This document shows positions 16,474 to 24,653 of a stretch of DNA of 64,000 nt, one piece after another (position 1 is the first letter of the stretch; each line of letters begins with the position of its first letter). The notes beneath the pieces are model-generated. The model worked only from the letters and a program-made list of their open reading frames with translations. It did no database searches and was not told the origin of the DNA. Origin of the DNA: an uncultured Holophaga sp. (GTDB taxonomy: Bacteria > Acidobacteriota > Holophagae > Holophagales > Holophagaceae). The DNA lies in NCBI RefSeq assembly GCF_963677305.1, contig NZ_OY781925.1, positions 2,085,501-2,149,500 of the forward strand, read 5' to 3'. A program made the translations under genes and the position numbers.

Positions 16474-16511
16474 GGGAAGGAGTTTCTCGAGGTAAAGAGA
16501 AATTCCTTCCC
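16474..16511. promoter_or_regulatory. Intergenic inverted repeat between panE-like gene and kinase operon
   Basis: A 15-bp inverted repeat, GGGAAGGAGTTTCTC at 16474-16488 and GAGAAATTCCTTCCC at 16497-16511, with one G-T wobble and an 8-nt loop. It lies after the stop of the panE-like gene and before the kinase ATG on the minus strand. It may terminate the upstream transcript or be an operator. No U-run follows on either strand, so the terminator reading is uncertain. Confidence 0.5.
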
Positions 16512-16536
16512 AGGGCACCATCCTGGTAGCAGCCCC

Positions 16537-17493
16537 TCAGCCCAGGCCTTTCCGGGTCTGGGTGGCCAGGCGGGCATTGATGAACTTCAGCTGGTGGTAG
16601 AGGGCCTTGAGGAGGGGGAGTTCCACGCCACGGGAGGCCGCAAAGCGGAGCGGGGCGCCATGGATGGACTCCACTTCCAGGGGGCGGCGTTCGTCGTAGT
16701 CCACTTTCATGCTGGCTCGGTAGGGGGTCATGGCCCGGGTCATATCGAGCATCTTCTGCACGAAGTCCGCAGGGAGCTCGCGCCCCGCAGCGGCGGCTCC
16801 GGCCCGGACCTCGTGCATCAGGCCCTCCACCAGGGCGAGGGCGTCCGGGTTGTCCATGAGCTCCGAGGTGTTGGCATCCAGCACCACCGAGAGTCCGTTG
16901 TAGGGGATGTTCCAGACCAGCTTCTGCCAGCGGGCCAGGATCAGGTCCTCCAGCAGGGTGATCTCGATCCCCGCCCGGCGGAAGTCCTCTGCGATGGCCT
17001 CCAGGCGCGGGCTGAGCCCCATGGCCCTGTCCTCGGGGCTGAACTCGGCCATGCGGATGCTGCCGTAGTCCAGGTGCTGGATGTGGCCCGGGGCGACCCG
17101 GGTGGAGCAGATGAAGCAGAGTCCCCCGAAGATCCGGTGACCAGGGGCGGCAGCAGCAGCGGCCTCCTCCACCCCCAACCCGTTCTGGAGCACCAGGATC
17201 ACCCCATCCTCCTTGAGCACCTTGGGCAGGAGGGCGGGCAGAAGGTGGTTCTGGGTCGTCTTCCAGGCCACGATGGCCACATCGCACTTGGGCATCTCCT
17301 CGACCTTCCGGTAGGCCTGGACCCTGGGCAGCGTGAAATCACCGTCCTTGGAGTCGATCACCAGGCCGTGGGTCTTCACGTGCTCGTACTCGCTGTTGAG
17401 CAGGAAGTGGACATCGCTTCCCGCCCGTTGGAGTCGTGCTCCGTAGAAGCCCCCAAGGGCTCCGGTTCCGAGGATGGCGTAGCTTGCGGACAT
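16537..17493 (-). CDS. Ketopantoate reductase family protein (ApbA/PanE)
   Basis: A 318-aa NADPH-dependent 2-dehydropantoate reductase family member. The N-terminal Rossmann motif is ILGTGALGGFYGARL (GxGxxG), followed by KTTQNHLL and VLQNGLGVEE. The catalytic Lys is likely in ARWQKLVWNIPYNGLS, with the C-terminal block NSELMDN-like TSELMDNPDA and the family MKVDYDERRPLEVESIHG. Length is normal. ATG 17493 is chosen because it starts directly before the Rossmann strand and GGGGG lies just upstream. Many family members reduce other 2-oxo acids, so panE itself is not certain; no other pantothenate genes are nearby. Confidence 0.85.
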   Translation of the reverse strand: MSASYAILGTGALGGFYGARLQRAGSDVHFLLNSEYEHVKTHGLVIDSKDGDFTLPRVQAYRKVEEMPKCDVAIVAWKTTQNHLLPALLPKVLKEDGVILVLQNGLGVEEAAAAAAPGHRIFGGLCFICSTRVAPGHIQHLDYGSIRMAEFSPEDRAMGLSPRLEAIAEDFRRAGIEITLLEDLILARWQKLVWNIPYNGLSVVLDANTSELMDNPDALALVEGLMHEVRAGAAAAGRELPADFVQKMLDMTRAMTPYRASMKVDYDERRPLEVESIHGAPLRFAASRGVELPLLKALYHQLKFINARLATQTRKGLG

Positions 17494-17654
17494 GATCCCC
17501 CCACTGCAGCCCCACGGGAGGGGCCGGTTCCCAGGATAGCCCAGCTCCCGCTGGAGGGCTGTCGCAGGGGAGGCTGGAAAAACCAGGCCATTTACAGGAT
17601 CATGTCGCTGCCCGGATCCATCGACGGCCAAGCAGCCCACACCCAGGAGGCGTC

Positions 17655-17918
17655 ATGCGGCAGGACCACATCATCCTTGGGATCCATGTGACGGATCGCC
17701 TCAGGGAGGCGGCTGAGCTCCAGCGGATCCTCACCCAGTACGGCCGCAACATCAAGACCCGCCTGGGGCTGCACGAAGTTGGGGGAGGCTATGACGCCCC
17801 AGGGGGCATCATCCTCCTGGAGTTGGTGGGGGACATGCAGGATCTGGTGACCCTGCGCATGAAGCTCCAGGCCATCGAGGGGCTGGAGCTGGAGCAGATG
17901 GTCTTCCAGCACGATTGA
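17655..17918 (+). CDS. TM1266-type iron-only hydrogenase system regulator (ACT-like)
   Basis: An 87-aa single-domain protein of the TM1266 family, a small ACT/NikR-C-like fold found beside [FeFe]-hydrogenase maturation genes and called the putative iron-only hydrogenase system regulator. The family pattern is visible: HIILGIHVTDR at the start, LTQYGRNIKTRLGLHEV, then GGIILLELVGD and a final beta strand LELEQMVF. No DNA-binding domain is present, so it may sense a ligand and act through a partner. No hydrogenase or hydEFG genes adjoin it. A hydrogenase-like chemoreceptor lies some 40 kb away in this window. It converges with hutU at 7 nt. Confidence 0.82.
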   Translation: MRQDHIILGIHVTDRLREAAELQRILTQYGRNIKTRLGLHEVGGGYDAPGGIILLELVGDMQDLVTLRMKLQAIEGLELEQMVFQHD

Positions 17919-17925
17919 CCGCTCC

Positions 17926-19584
17926 TCATCCCATGGGCAGGTGCAGGCCCAGCTCCCGGGCACAGGCCCGGGCCTCCTCGTAGCCTGCGTCTGCGTGCCG
18001 GTAGACCCCCAGTGCCGGGTCATTCCAGAGCGCACGATTCAGGCAATGCTCCGCCCGCACCGTGCCGTCCGCCACGACCACGAGCCCGGCATGCTGGCTG
18101 TAGCCCATGCCCACGCCACCACCCTGGTGGATCGACACCCAGGATGCCCCGCTGGAGGCTGCGGTGAGGGCGTTGAGGAGGGGCCAGTCGGAGACCGCAT
18201 CCGAGCCGTCCTTCATGGCTTCGGTCTCCCGGTGGGGGCTGGCCACCGAGCCCGCGTCCAGGTGGTCACGGCCAATGACCACGGGGGCCTTGAGTCGTCC
18301 TGTCCTCACCATCTCATTGAACTTCAGGCCAGCCAGGTGGCGCTCACCGGCCCCCAGCCAGCAGATCCGCGCCGGGAGCCCCTGGAAGGCCACCTGGGTG
18401 CGGGCCGCCTCCAGCCAGCGCGAAAGTCCGGGCCTGCCTGGGAAGAGCTCCAGCACGGCCTCGTCCGTGGCCAGAATGTCCGCCGGATCCCCTGAGAGGG
18501 CCACCCAGCGGAAGGGGCCGGTGCCCCGGCAGAAGAGGGGGCGGATGAAGGCGGGCACGAAGCCGGGAAAACCGAAGGCTCCCGTGCAGCCCGCCCGCTG
18601 GGCCTGGGCCCGCAGATTGTTGCCGTAGTCGAAGACCACGCTGCCCGCCGCCTGGAAACCCAGCATGGCCTCCACGTGGACCCTCATGCTGTCCAGGGCG
18701 AGCCGGGCGGCCTCTTCCGGGGCCCGGTGGCGGAGCTCAAGGGTCTCAGCCAGCCCCAGGCCCAGAGGCACATAGCCATTGTATTCATCGTGGGCGCTGG
18801 TCTGGTCCGTCACCAGGTCCGGGCGCTCCCCCCGCCTGAGCAGCTTCGGAAGAAGCTCGGCGGCATTGCCCAGGAGCCCGAGGCTGAGGGGCCGCCCCCC
18901 TTCCACAGCTTCGTGGACCCGCCGGAGGGCCTCCTCCAGGTCCGCCGTCCAGGCGTCCAGGTAGCGGGTCTCCACCCGGCGCCGGATCCGCTCTTCATCG
19001 ACCTCCACGCAGAGGGCCACCCCCTCGTTGAGCTTCACGGCCAGGGGCTGGCCGCCCCCCATGCCCCCGAGTCCGGAGGTGAGCACCCAGCGGCCCCGCA
19101 GGCTCCCGCCGAAGTGCTGCCGGGCGGCTTCGGCGAAGGTCTCGAAGGTGCCCTGGAGGATGCCCTGGGAGCCGATGTAGATCCACGATCCGGCAGTCAT
19201 CTGCCCGAACATCATGAGCCCCTTGCGGTCCAGCTCCCGGAACTGCTCCCAGGTGGCCCAGCGGGGCACCAGGTTTGAGTTGGCCAGGAGTACCCGGGGG
19301 GCTTCGGCATAGGTCCGCACCACCCCCACCGGCTTGCCCGATTGGATGAGCAGCGTCTCCTGGTCTCCGAGGTGCTTGAGTTCCTTGACGATGGCATTGA
19401 AGCAGTCCCAGTTCCGGGCCGCCTTGCCGATGCCTCCGTAGACCACCAGGTCCTGGGGACGCTCGGCCACATCCGGGTCCAGGTTGTTCATGAGCATCCG
19501 GAGGGCGGCCTCCTGGACCCAGCCCCGGCAGTGGAGGTGGGTGCCGTGGGGGGCGCGGATCACAGGGAAATCCGATGCGGTCAT
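17926..19584 (-). CDS. hutU: Urocanate hydratase
   Basis: A 552-aa urocanase, which converts urocanate to imidazolone propionate in histidine degradation using tightly bound NAD+. Diagnostic stretches are present throughout: [55 protein letters not shown], then [18 protein letters not shown] with the conserved Cys, and [14 protein letters not shown]. Length matches the family (about 550). No hutH, hutI or hutG lies beside it, so the pathway is dispersed or incomplete here. ATG 19584 starts at the usual position. Confidence 0.95.
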   Translation of the reverse strand: MTASDFPVIRAPHGTHLHCRGWVQEAALRMLMNNLDPDVAERPQDLVVYGGIGKAARNWDCFNAIVKELKHLGDQETLLIQSGKPVGVVRTYAEAPRVLLANSNLVPRWATWEQFRELDRKGLMMFGQMTAGSWIYIGSQGILQGTFETFAEAARQHFGGSLRGRWVLTSGLGGMGGGQPLAVKLNEGVALCVEVDEERIRRRVETRYLDAWTADLEEALRRVHEAVEGGRPLSLGLLGNAAELLPKLLRRGERPDLVTDQTSAHDEYNGYVPLGLGLAETLELRHRAPEEAARLALDSMRVHVEAMLGFQAAGSVVFDYGNNLRAQAQRAGCTGAFGFPGFVPAFIRPLFCRGTGPFRWVALSGDPADILATDEAVLELFPGRPGLSRWLEAARTQVAFQGLPARICWLGAGERHLAGLKFNEMVRTGRLKAPVVIGRDHLDAGSVASPHRETEAMKDGSDAVSDWPLLNALTAASSGASWVSIHQGGGVGMGYSQHAGLVVVADGTVRAEHCLNRALWNDPALGVYRHADAGYEEARACARELGLHLPMG

Positions 19585-19643
19585 GGCAGACTCCGGGCGG
19601 ATGCCCCCAACGTAGGGTTCTCTGGCCGGAAGGGAAGGGGCTT

Positions 19644-19835
19644 TCAGGGCCTCCGGCGTTTCCCGAGGTGTTCCGCCAGCCAGCGCCCCAGGGGGCCGGA
19701 GGCCCGAAGGTCTGCCAGGGACCTGGCTGCCCGTTGCTCCCGGCGCTCCGGGGCCGTCAGGTCGTCCAAGGGTGCCTCGCCCCCATGGTGCCTGGGCTGC
19801 GCACAGCGGCGAAGCCTCTCCGGTCCCCGATTCAT
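19644..19835 (-). CDS. Small Arg-rich hypothetical protein (doubtful)
   Basis: A 63-aa minus-strand frame (ATG 19835) between hutU and the divergent OPT gene. It is basic, with many Arg residues and a C-terminal [12 protein letters not shown]. Codon use resembles local coding DNA, and the spacing (59 nt before hutU) would allow co-transcription. There is no ribosome site, and I recognise no family. It could equally be an open frame in upstream regulatory DNA. Confidence 0.3.
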   Translation of the reverse strand: MNRGPERLRRCAQPRHHGGEAPLDDLTAPERREQRAARSLADLRASGPLGRWLAEHLGKRRRP

Positions 19836-19908
19836 GACGATCGCAGGGATCGCTTGTGTCATAACATGAGGGTTACGGATCGTTCCTGAACCCCCTGGAG
19901 ACCGCCGG

Positions 19909-22041
19909 ATGCACCAGCCCTTCGTCCCCTCGAACCAGACCTTGAAGGAGTTCTCCTTCAGGGCCGTCTTCATCGGCCTGGTCATGTGCATCATCCTGGG
20001 GGCGGCCAATGCCTACCTGGGTCTGCGTGCAGGCATGACCATCGCCGCCACCTACCCGGCGGCGGTCATCGGCATGGCCCTCATCAAGCTCCTCAAGGGC
20101 ACCATCCTGGAGGAGAACATCGCCCGGACCGTCGGCAGCATCGGCGAATCCGTGGCGGCGGGCGCCATCTTCACCATCCCAGCCTTCGTCATCAGCGGCA
20201 TCTGGCCCAGGTTCTTCACCCCGGGGCACTACCTCACCTCGGCCTTCATCATGTTCGCCGGCGGTCTCATGGGCATCATGTTCGTGGCCCTGCTGCGCCG
20301 GGTGATGGTGGAGGATGCGGACCTGCCCTATCCCGAGTCCCTGGCCGCCGCCGAGATTCACAAGGCCGGACAGGGCGGGGGCGGGGGCACCAAGCTGCTC
20401 TTCGGTGCCATGGGCTTCGGCGCCCTGGTCCAGATCCTCAATCAGCTGAGCCTCTACAGCACCCACTGGGAGAAGTTCGTCACCTTCAAGGCCGCCTCCT
20501 TCAGCCTCATCGCCAAGGGCAAAGCGGCCCTGGCCAAGGGTGGGCTCCTGCTGAGCAACCCCGGCATCAGCCCCGCCTACATGGGGGTGGGCTACATCAT
20601 CGGGCCCCAGCTGGGTGCCCTGAACTTCGCGGGTGGCCTCATCGCCTGGGGTCTGCTGGTGCCCATCATCACCTTCTTCCTGGCCCCCGGCACCATGCCC
20701 GCCGATGCCAGCACCGCCGACTGGATTGCCCTCTCCATCTCGGTGTGGAAGAACATCGTCCGTCCCATCGCCATTGGCGGCATGCTGGTGGGCGCCTGCA
20801 CCACCCTCTACCGCATGCGCAAGAGCCTCATCACTGGCCTCAAGCGCTCCATCTCCGATGTGAAGAAGGCCGCCGTGGGTGAGCACACCATCGACCGGGT
20901 GAACAAGGACATCCCCTTCACCTGGATCCTGGCGGGCATCGCCTTCGCCGCCCTCTGCACCTTCCTCATCAGCCTCCTGATCTTCCACACCACCGTGCTG
21001 GTGGCCATCGTCGCCGCCCTGCTGGCCGTCATCCTCGGATTCTTTTTCGCCGCGGTGTCGGGTTACCTGGTGGGCATCATCGGGTCCTCCAACAACCCTA
21101 TGTCCGGCCTGACCCTGACCGCCCTCGTCATCACCGCCCTGGTGATGGTGATCCTGGGGGTCAAGGGCCGTGAGGGTATCGCTGCCGTGCTCGGTGTGGC
21201 GGCCATCGTCTGCGTCAGCAGCGGCGTGGCGGGCGAAATGCTCCAGGACCTCAAGGCCGGCCACATCCTCGGTGGCACCCCCTGGCGCATGCAGCTGGGC
21301 GATGTCCTGGGTGTGGTCTTCTCCGCCGCCCTCCTCTTCCTGCCCCTGGTGGTCCTGCATGTGGGTGACATCAAGAAGAGCGCTGCCGACGAGCTCGCCA
21401 AGCGCGAGGCGGCCCAGGTCCAGGTGGTGAAGTACGAAGGCGCCCGCACGGACCTCAAGAAGGAATACACCCTCAACGAGGTCAAGGCCCTGGATCCCGA
21501 CACCCAGAAGGAGGTGCTGAACCTGGACGCCGGTTTCGGCAGCCCCCGCCTCGCCGCCCCCCAGGCCGGCCTCATGGCCATGCTCAGCAAGGGCATCGTG
21601 GAGGGCCGCATGCCCTGGGCCCTCATCATCGTGGGCATGCTCATGGGCATCGGCTTCGTCCTGATGCAGGTCAAGAGCCCCATGCTGGTCTCGGTGGGGA
21701 TGTATCTGCCCCTGGAGACCACCTTCGCCATCTTCATCGGCGGGCTGATCAAGGGCGTGGTGGAGCTCATCGGGAAGAAGCGCAACCTGAGCGAAGGCCA
21801 GAAGGTGCGGGTGGAGAACGCCGGAGTGCTGGTGGCCGCGGGACTCATCGCCGGTGAGGCCCTGGTGGGCCTGCTCTTCGCCAGCCTAGCCTTCTTCGAG
21901 GTCAACTACACCGTCTTCCGCAACCCCGGCATGTTCTTCATCAGCCTCATCATCCTCGCGGTGGTGGCCCTGATCCTCATCTTCATCCCCCTGCGGAACC
22001 CCGGGGCCGCCGACGCCCCCGCCCCCCCCAGGGCCGGCTGA
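19909..22041 (+). CDS. OPT family oligopeptide transporter
   Basis: A 710-aa polytopic membrane protein of the OPT family, proton-coupled importers of small peptides and metal-peptide complexes. The start matches family members: ANAYLGLRAGMTIAATYPAAVIGMAL, then EENIARTVGSIGESVAAGAIFTIPAF. About 15 hydrophobic segments follow, with a soluble loop near residues 500-560 rich in Lys and Glu. GGAG lies 8 nt before ATG 19909. The stop overlaps the ATG of a PqqD-like gene by 1 nt, so the two are translationally coupled. The substrate is not predictable. Confidence 0.9.
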   Translation: MHQPFVPSNQTLKEFSFRAVFIGLVMCIILGAANAYLGLRAGMTIAATYPAAVIGMALIKLLKGTILEENIARTVGSIGESVAAGAIFTIPAFVISGIWPRFFTPGHYLTSAFIMFAGGLMGIMFVALLRRVMVEDADLPYPESLAAAEIHKAGQGGGGGTKLLFGAMGFGALVQILNQLSLYSTHWEKFVTFKAASFSLIAKGKAALAKGGLLLSNPGISPAYMGVGYIIGPQLGALNFAGGLIAWGLLVPIITFFLAPGTMPADASTADWIALSISVWKNIVRPIAIGGMLVGACTTLYRMRKSLITGLKRSISDVKKAAVGEHTIDRVNKDIPFTWILAGIAFAALCTFLISLLIFHTTVLVAIVAALLAVILGFFFAAVSGYLVGIIGSSNNPMSGLTLTALVITALVMVILGVKGREGIAAVLGVAAIVCVSSGVAGEMLQDLKAGHILGGTPWRMQLGDVLGVVFSAALLFLPLVVLHVGDIKKSAADELAKREAAQVQVVKYEGARTDLKKEYTLNEVKALDPDTQKEVLNLDAGFGSPRLAAPQAGLMAMLSKGIVEGRMPWALIIVGMLMGIGFVLMQVKSPMLVSVGMYLPLETTFAIFIGGLIKGVVELIGKKRNLSEGQKVRVENAGVLVAAGLIAGEALVGLLFASLAFFEVNYTVFRNPGMFFISLIILAVVALILIFIPLRNPGAADAPAPPRAG

Positions 22042-22343
22042 TGCAGCTCGACTGGACCCCCCTCCAGGCCCTCCCCTTCGAGGTCCTGGAGGACGGGCAG
22101 GTGGTGATCATCCGCCCCAAGTTCCTGAGTCCCCGCTGGAAGTGGCTCCAGAAGCGTCTGGGGCGCCCCAACTTCCGGGTGAAGCTGGATGCCAAGGGCG
22201 CCCTCATCTGGGGGCTCTGCGACGGCCATCACAGCATCCAGGCCATCTGCGACCAGGTCCGGGAGGCCCATGGCGAGGACCACACCACCGAGCGTACCGC
22301 ATGGTTCATCCGGGAGCTCTACCAGGGCGGATTCGTGAAATAG
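22041..22343 (+). CDS. PqqD-like (RiPP recognition element fold) protein
   Basis: A 100-aa protein with a PqqD-like fold: FRVKLDAKGALIWGLCDGHHSIQAICDQV and a C-terminal LYQGGFVK mirror the usual pattern (x-N/D-x-T/G-A-x-x-I/W, then a winged-helix segment, then L-x-x-x-G-x-x). PqqD-like domains bind leader peptides of ribosomally made, modified peptides. No radical SAM or precursor peptide gene is present. Its only partner here is the overlapping OPT transporter. It is the last normal gene before the mobile region, which starts 4 nt later. Confidence 0.72.
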   Translation: MQLDWTPLQALPFEVLEDGQVVIIRPKFLSPRWKWLQKRLGRPNFRVKLDAKGALIWGLCDGHHSIQAICDQVREAHGEDHTTERTAWFIRELYQGGFVK

Positions 22344-22346
22344 GAT

Positions 22347-22615
22347 GGCCTCACCCGGCACGATGCCCCGAAGGGCGGACGGCGTATGGCTGGATGACCG
22401 GATAGGTGCGCGAGAGCGGGTGTCGGGCGGCCTGACGGAGCCCGATAACGGACGGGCTGCAGCCCAAAAGCCAGCCAGCGGAGCTCGATTTCCCCATAGG
22501 CAAGATCGAGGCCCGCCCGCCCATCGGCTAGGCTCAACACCGGATTTCACGCGGCCGGAGAGCTAAAGGTGAAAAGTCATGCCCTGCCGCGGCCGCCCGA
22601 AATCCTCACTATTAG
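22347..22615 (+). mobile_element. Remnant right end of IS91-like element
   Basis: This 269-bp stretch matches 26557-26825, the end of the full IS91-like element, over the same length. Both begin GGCCTCACCCGG and end just before CCGGACC of an attC. Similarity is high except in a ~70-bp middle block. It carries no gene. It lies 3 nt after the PqqD-like gene and has replaced the R' half of attC, so a larger element was probably lost by deletion. Confidence 0.7.
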
Positions 22616-22721
22616 CCGGACCAACAGCCGGTGGGATGAGCGAAGAGGACGAGGAATCGGGATGCATGGGGGAGGTTGGAAGATCGCGGCTGTTGGGTCC
22701 GGGTTGAACGCTTGGTTAGGC
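22616..22721 (-). repeat. attC site, L''-loop part (R' half lost)
   Basis: The site keeps the inner arms CCGGACC-AACAGCC and GGCTGTTGGGTCCGG, the L box GTTGAAC at 22703-22709 and the core GTTAGGC at 22715-22721. The other core is missing because an IS91-like end abuts CCGGACC. Length from CCGGACC to core is 106 bp, the same as in the intact site at 29436-29541. Confidence 0.8.
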
Positions 22722-22722
22722 T

Positions 22723-24192
22723 CAATACAGTTCACTTAAGCGTATGAATGAGAATGATCGGGGTGCAGCGGGCATTGCACTTGATGGTTCTATCTCGGAC
22801 GTTCCAATTGCTCATTTTACGCTTGACGCCCCGGGGATTGGAGCGGTTTCGACTTGAACTGGCCGGTTCCTTCACAAGCTCCTGCAGGATGGCGGCGTGG
22901 GCGATCAGGTGTTGGGCTGGGGGGAGAGAGCCGCGAAGTGCGGCAGGGTGCGGCGGATGACCCTCACGGCATGGATGAACGATAGTCGGTCGGGATCGAG
23001 TTTGGCCTGGAGGGCGGCTTCGTGCATCAGGCCTCGGATGGCGAAGTGGGCCATTATGAGGCCGTAGAACTCCTGCCGGATGAGGTCGGGGGTTTTGCTG
23101 CGCAGCAGCATCTGGCGGCCCCGGAGGTGGGTCTTCAACTCGTCAAAAGCGGACTCGATCTCCCAGCGTTCGGGGTAGAGGGCGGCCAGTTCGACGGCTG
23201 GTGCGGCTTTGGGGTCTATGAGGGTGGTGATGAGGCGGTAGGTGGTTTCGCCTTCGGCGTCGGGAGGCATCGGGATGCCGTGGAGGGTGTATTCAATGAC
23301 CCGCACTCGAACCCCTTTGGAGGGGTGACGGTATTCTCGGGTGGGGTAGAGGGTGGAGAGGTAGGAGCCATCCTCAAGCTCATCTTCGCGGGGCAGACCG
23401 AGCTTGGCATTGACGCGCCAGAGAAGGGTAGCCCCGGTGGCTCTGGCTTTGTTCCAGAACTCGAAGCCGTAGAAGCCGCGATCGGCGAGGCAGAGCATGT
23501 CTGGAGTCAAGGCCGGTAGGACCTGGTGGGCCAGGGCCTTCTCGCTGGTGTTGAAGCCCTCCATGCGGGAGGCAAAGAGGACATGGGTGCCGCTCTCGAC
23601 CAGAGAGACGAAGCGAATCTGGGGGTAGGCACTGGTACCCCGGGCAGCGCCTGGGCGACCGAATTCAGCCTCGATGGCAGGATCCTCAGGGACATCCAGG
23701 GTGCTGCCGTCGATGCTGACGATGCGCCACTGGCGGTACCAGGCTCCCGGAGTGTCTGGAGTGGCGATGGGTTGGACAATCTCGTCGTGAAGGCGCTGAA
23801 GCGGTTCCCAGCCAAGCCGGGACCGGGCCTGGGAGATGGCGGATTTGCCAGCGATATGCAGATCGTCTGGGGTGCCCTGCAGCCAGCGGAGGCCTTCCAT
23901 GAGGCAGCGCAGGACCTCGCGACAGGAAGCCTGGGTGAAGAGAGCCAGGGCGATGACGTAATAGATCACCACATGGGCGGGCAGGTCCCGGTGGCGCTGA
24001 CTCGCACGCCCGGTTTCCTTGAGGATGGCTTCCACCCGGTCAGCCGGGAAGAGCCGGGCTACCACCCCGAGGGTGATGAAGTCCGAGATCCGCGTTCCAC
24101 CCTCAAGCGTTGCTGTCGTTCTGGCCATAGTGAGCCCTACACAGAAGCTAGGCTCTCAGAATGGCCTGTCAAGGCTTAAGTGAACGGTATTA
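22723..24192 (-). mobile_element. IS4-family insertion sequence inserted in an attC core
   Basis: A 1.47-kb element with terminal inverted repeats matching at 17 of 19 positions: CAATACAGTTCACTTAAGC at the left, and the complement of 24174-24192 at the right. It encodes one DDE transposase. TGGTTAGGC flanks both ends (22713-22721 and 24193-24201), a 9-bp target duplication that contains the attC core GTTAGGC. The copy looks intact. Confidence 0.88.
22905..24128 (-). CDS. IS4-family DDE transposase
   Basis: A 407-aa transposase, apparently complete. The N-terminal region (about 10-110) has the IS4-type helical domain with HVVIYYVIALALF. The catalytic core follows: first Asp in SIDGSTLDVPE, second Asp in CLADRGFYG, and Glu in the IS4 signature Y(2)R(3)E(6)K seen as YPERWEIESAFDELK. 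It lies inside matched inverted repeats with a target duplication, so the element was recently active or still is. The ATG lies 64 nt inside the right end. Confidence 0.92.
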   Translation of the reverse strand: MARTTATLEGGTRISDFITLGVVARLFPADRVEAILKETGRASQRHRDLPAHVVIYYVIALALFTQASCREVLRCLMEGLRWLQGTPDDLHIAGKSAISQARSRLGWEPLQRLHDEIVQPIATPDTPGAWYRQWRIVSIDGSTLDVPEDPAIEAEFGRPGAARGTSAYPQIRFVSLVESGTHVLFASRMEGFNTSEKALAHQVLPALTPDMLCLADRGFYGFEFWNKARATGATLLWRVNAKLGLPREDELEDGSYLSTLYPTREYRHPSKGVRVRVIEYTLHGIPMPPDAEGETTYRLITTLIDPKAAPAVELAALYPERWEIESAFDELKTHLRGRQMLLRSKTPDLIRQEFYGLIMAHFAIRGLMHEAALQAKLDPDRLSFIHAVRVIRRTLPHFAALSPQPNT

Positions 24193-24195
24193 TGG

Positions 24196-24624
24196 TTAGG
24201 CCTGGTCGGCATCCGCCTTGTTGTTTAGGTTGTGTTGGCGAATAAGCTGAACCAGGAAGAGCAGCAGGAGTGAACCGATTAGTAGGTCAAATATGATATC
24301 CGACAAACTGAAGGTAATGCTGGTGCATTGAACGACCAGGGTTCCTGCTACGAAGGAAAAACAGAATGAGTACAAGGCCCAGGTTAAATACGCGGCTTTG
24401 CGAGAATGGTGAATGATGAGAATGAAAATCGCCAAGACAGAGATACCCAACAAGCTTCGACCAGCAAGCTCCAAATTGGATGAATGGTGATATCCGCCTG
24501 TGTTCAGCCACTTGCTGAGGTCGGTGGTGATGTAGATCGCACACAAACCAAGAGCGAATGGAGAAGAATCCAGACGCTGAGAGAGCGATTTGGCCTTCTT
24601 TTGATCAATGAGATGAATGCTCAT
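24196..24624 (-). CDS. Integron cassette gene A: small membrane protein, unknown
   Basis: A 142-aa protein with four hydrophobic segments (about residues 25-45, 50-70, 78-98 and 105-128) and a polar C-terminus. I recognise no family. It fills one cassette: ATG 24624 lies 9 nt after the attC core, and its TAA stop falls inside the R'' core GCCTAAC at 24201-24195. The sequence is less GC-rich than the host chromosome, as expected for imported cassettes. The IS4 element inserted just after the stop, so the frame is unharmed. No ribosome site is obvious. Confidence 0.7.
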   Translation of the reverse strand: MSIHLIDQKKAKSLSQRLDSSPFALGLCAIYITTDLSKWLNTGGYHHSSNLELAGRSLLGISVLAIFILIIHHSRKAAYLTWALYSFCFSFVAGTLVVQCTSITFSLSDIIFDLLIGSLLLLFLVQLIRQHNLNNKADADQA

Positions 24625-24632
24625 GAGTGGTG

Positions 24633-24653
24633 GCCTAACGAAAGGAGTTGAAC
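24633..24653 (-). repeat. attC site, R' and L' half (interrupted)
   Basis: GCCTAAC at 24633-24639, a 7-nt spacer, then GTTGAAC at 24647-24653. This is the same start as the intact site at 29416. The next base is the end of an IS91-like element; the remainder of the site resumes at 26826. Confidence 0.8.

Noticed and set aside
16474..16511. Rho-independent terminator call for the hairpin upstream of the kinase operon
   Set aside because: No U-run on either strand; kept only as an inverted repeat.
19836..20009. N-terminal extension of the small Arg-rich frame upstream of hutU
   Set aside because: The extension overlaps the start of the OPT gene on the other strand and resembles its complement.
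22347..22615. A structured RNA or group II intron in the repeated 269-bp noncoding block
   Set aside because: It matches the end of an IS91-like element in length and position; no intron domain V or reverse transcriptase is present.
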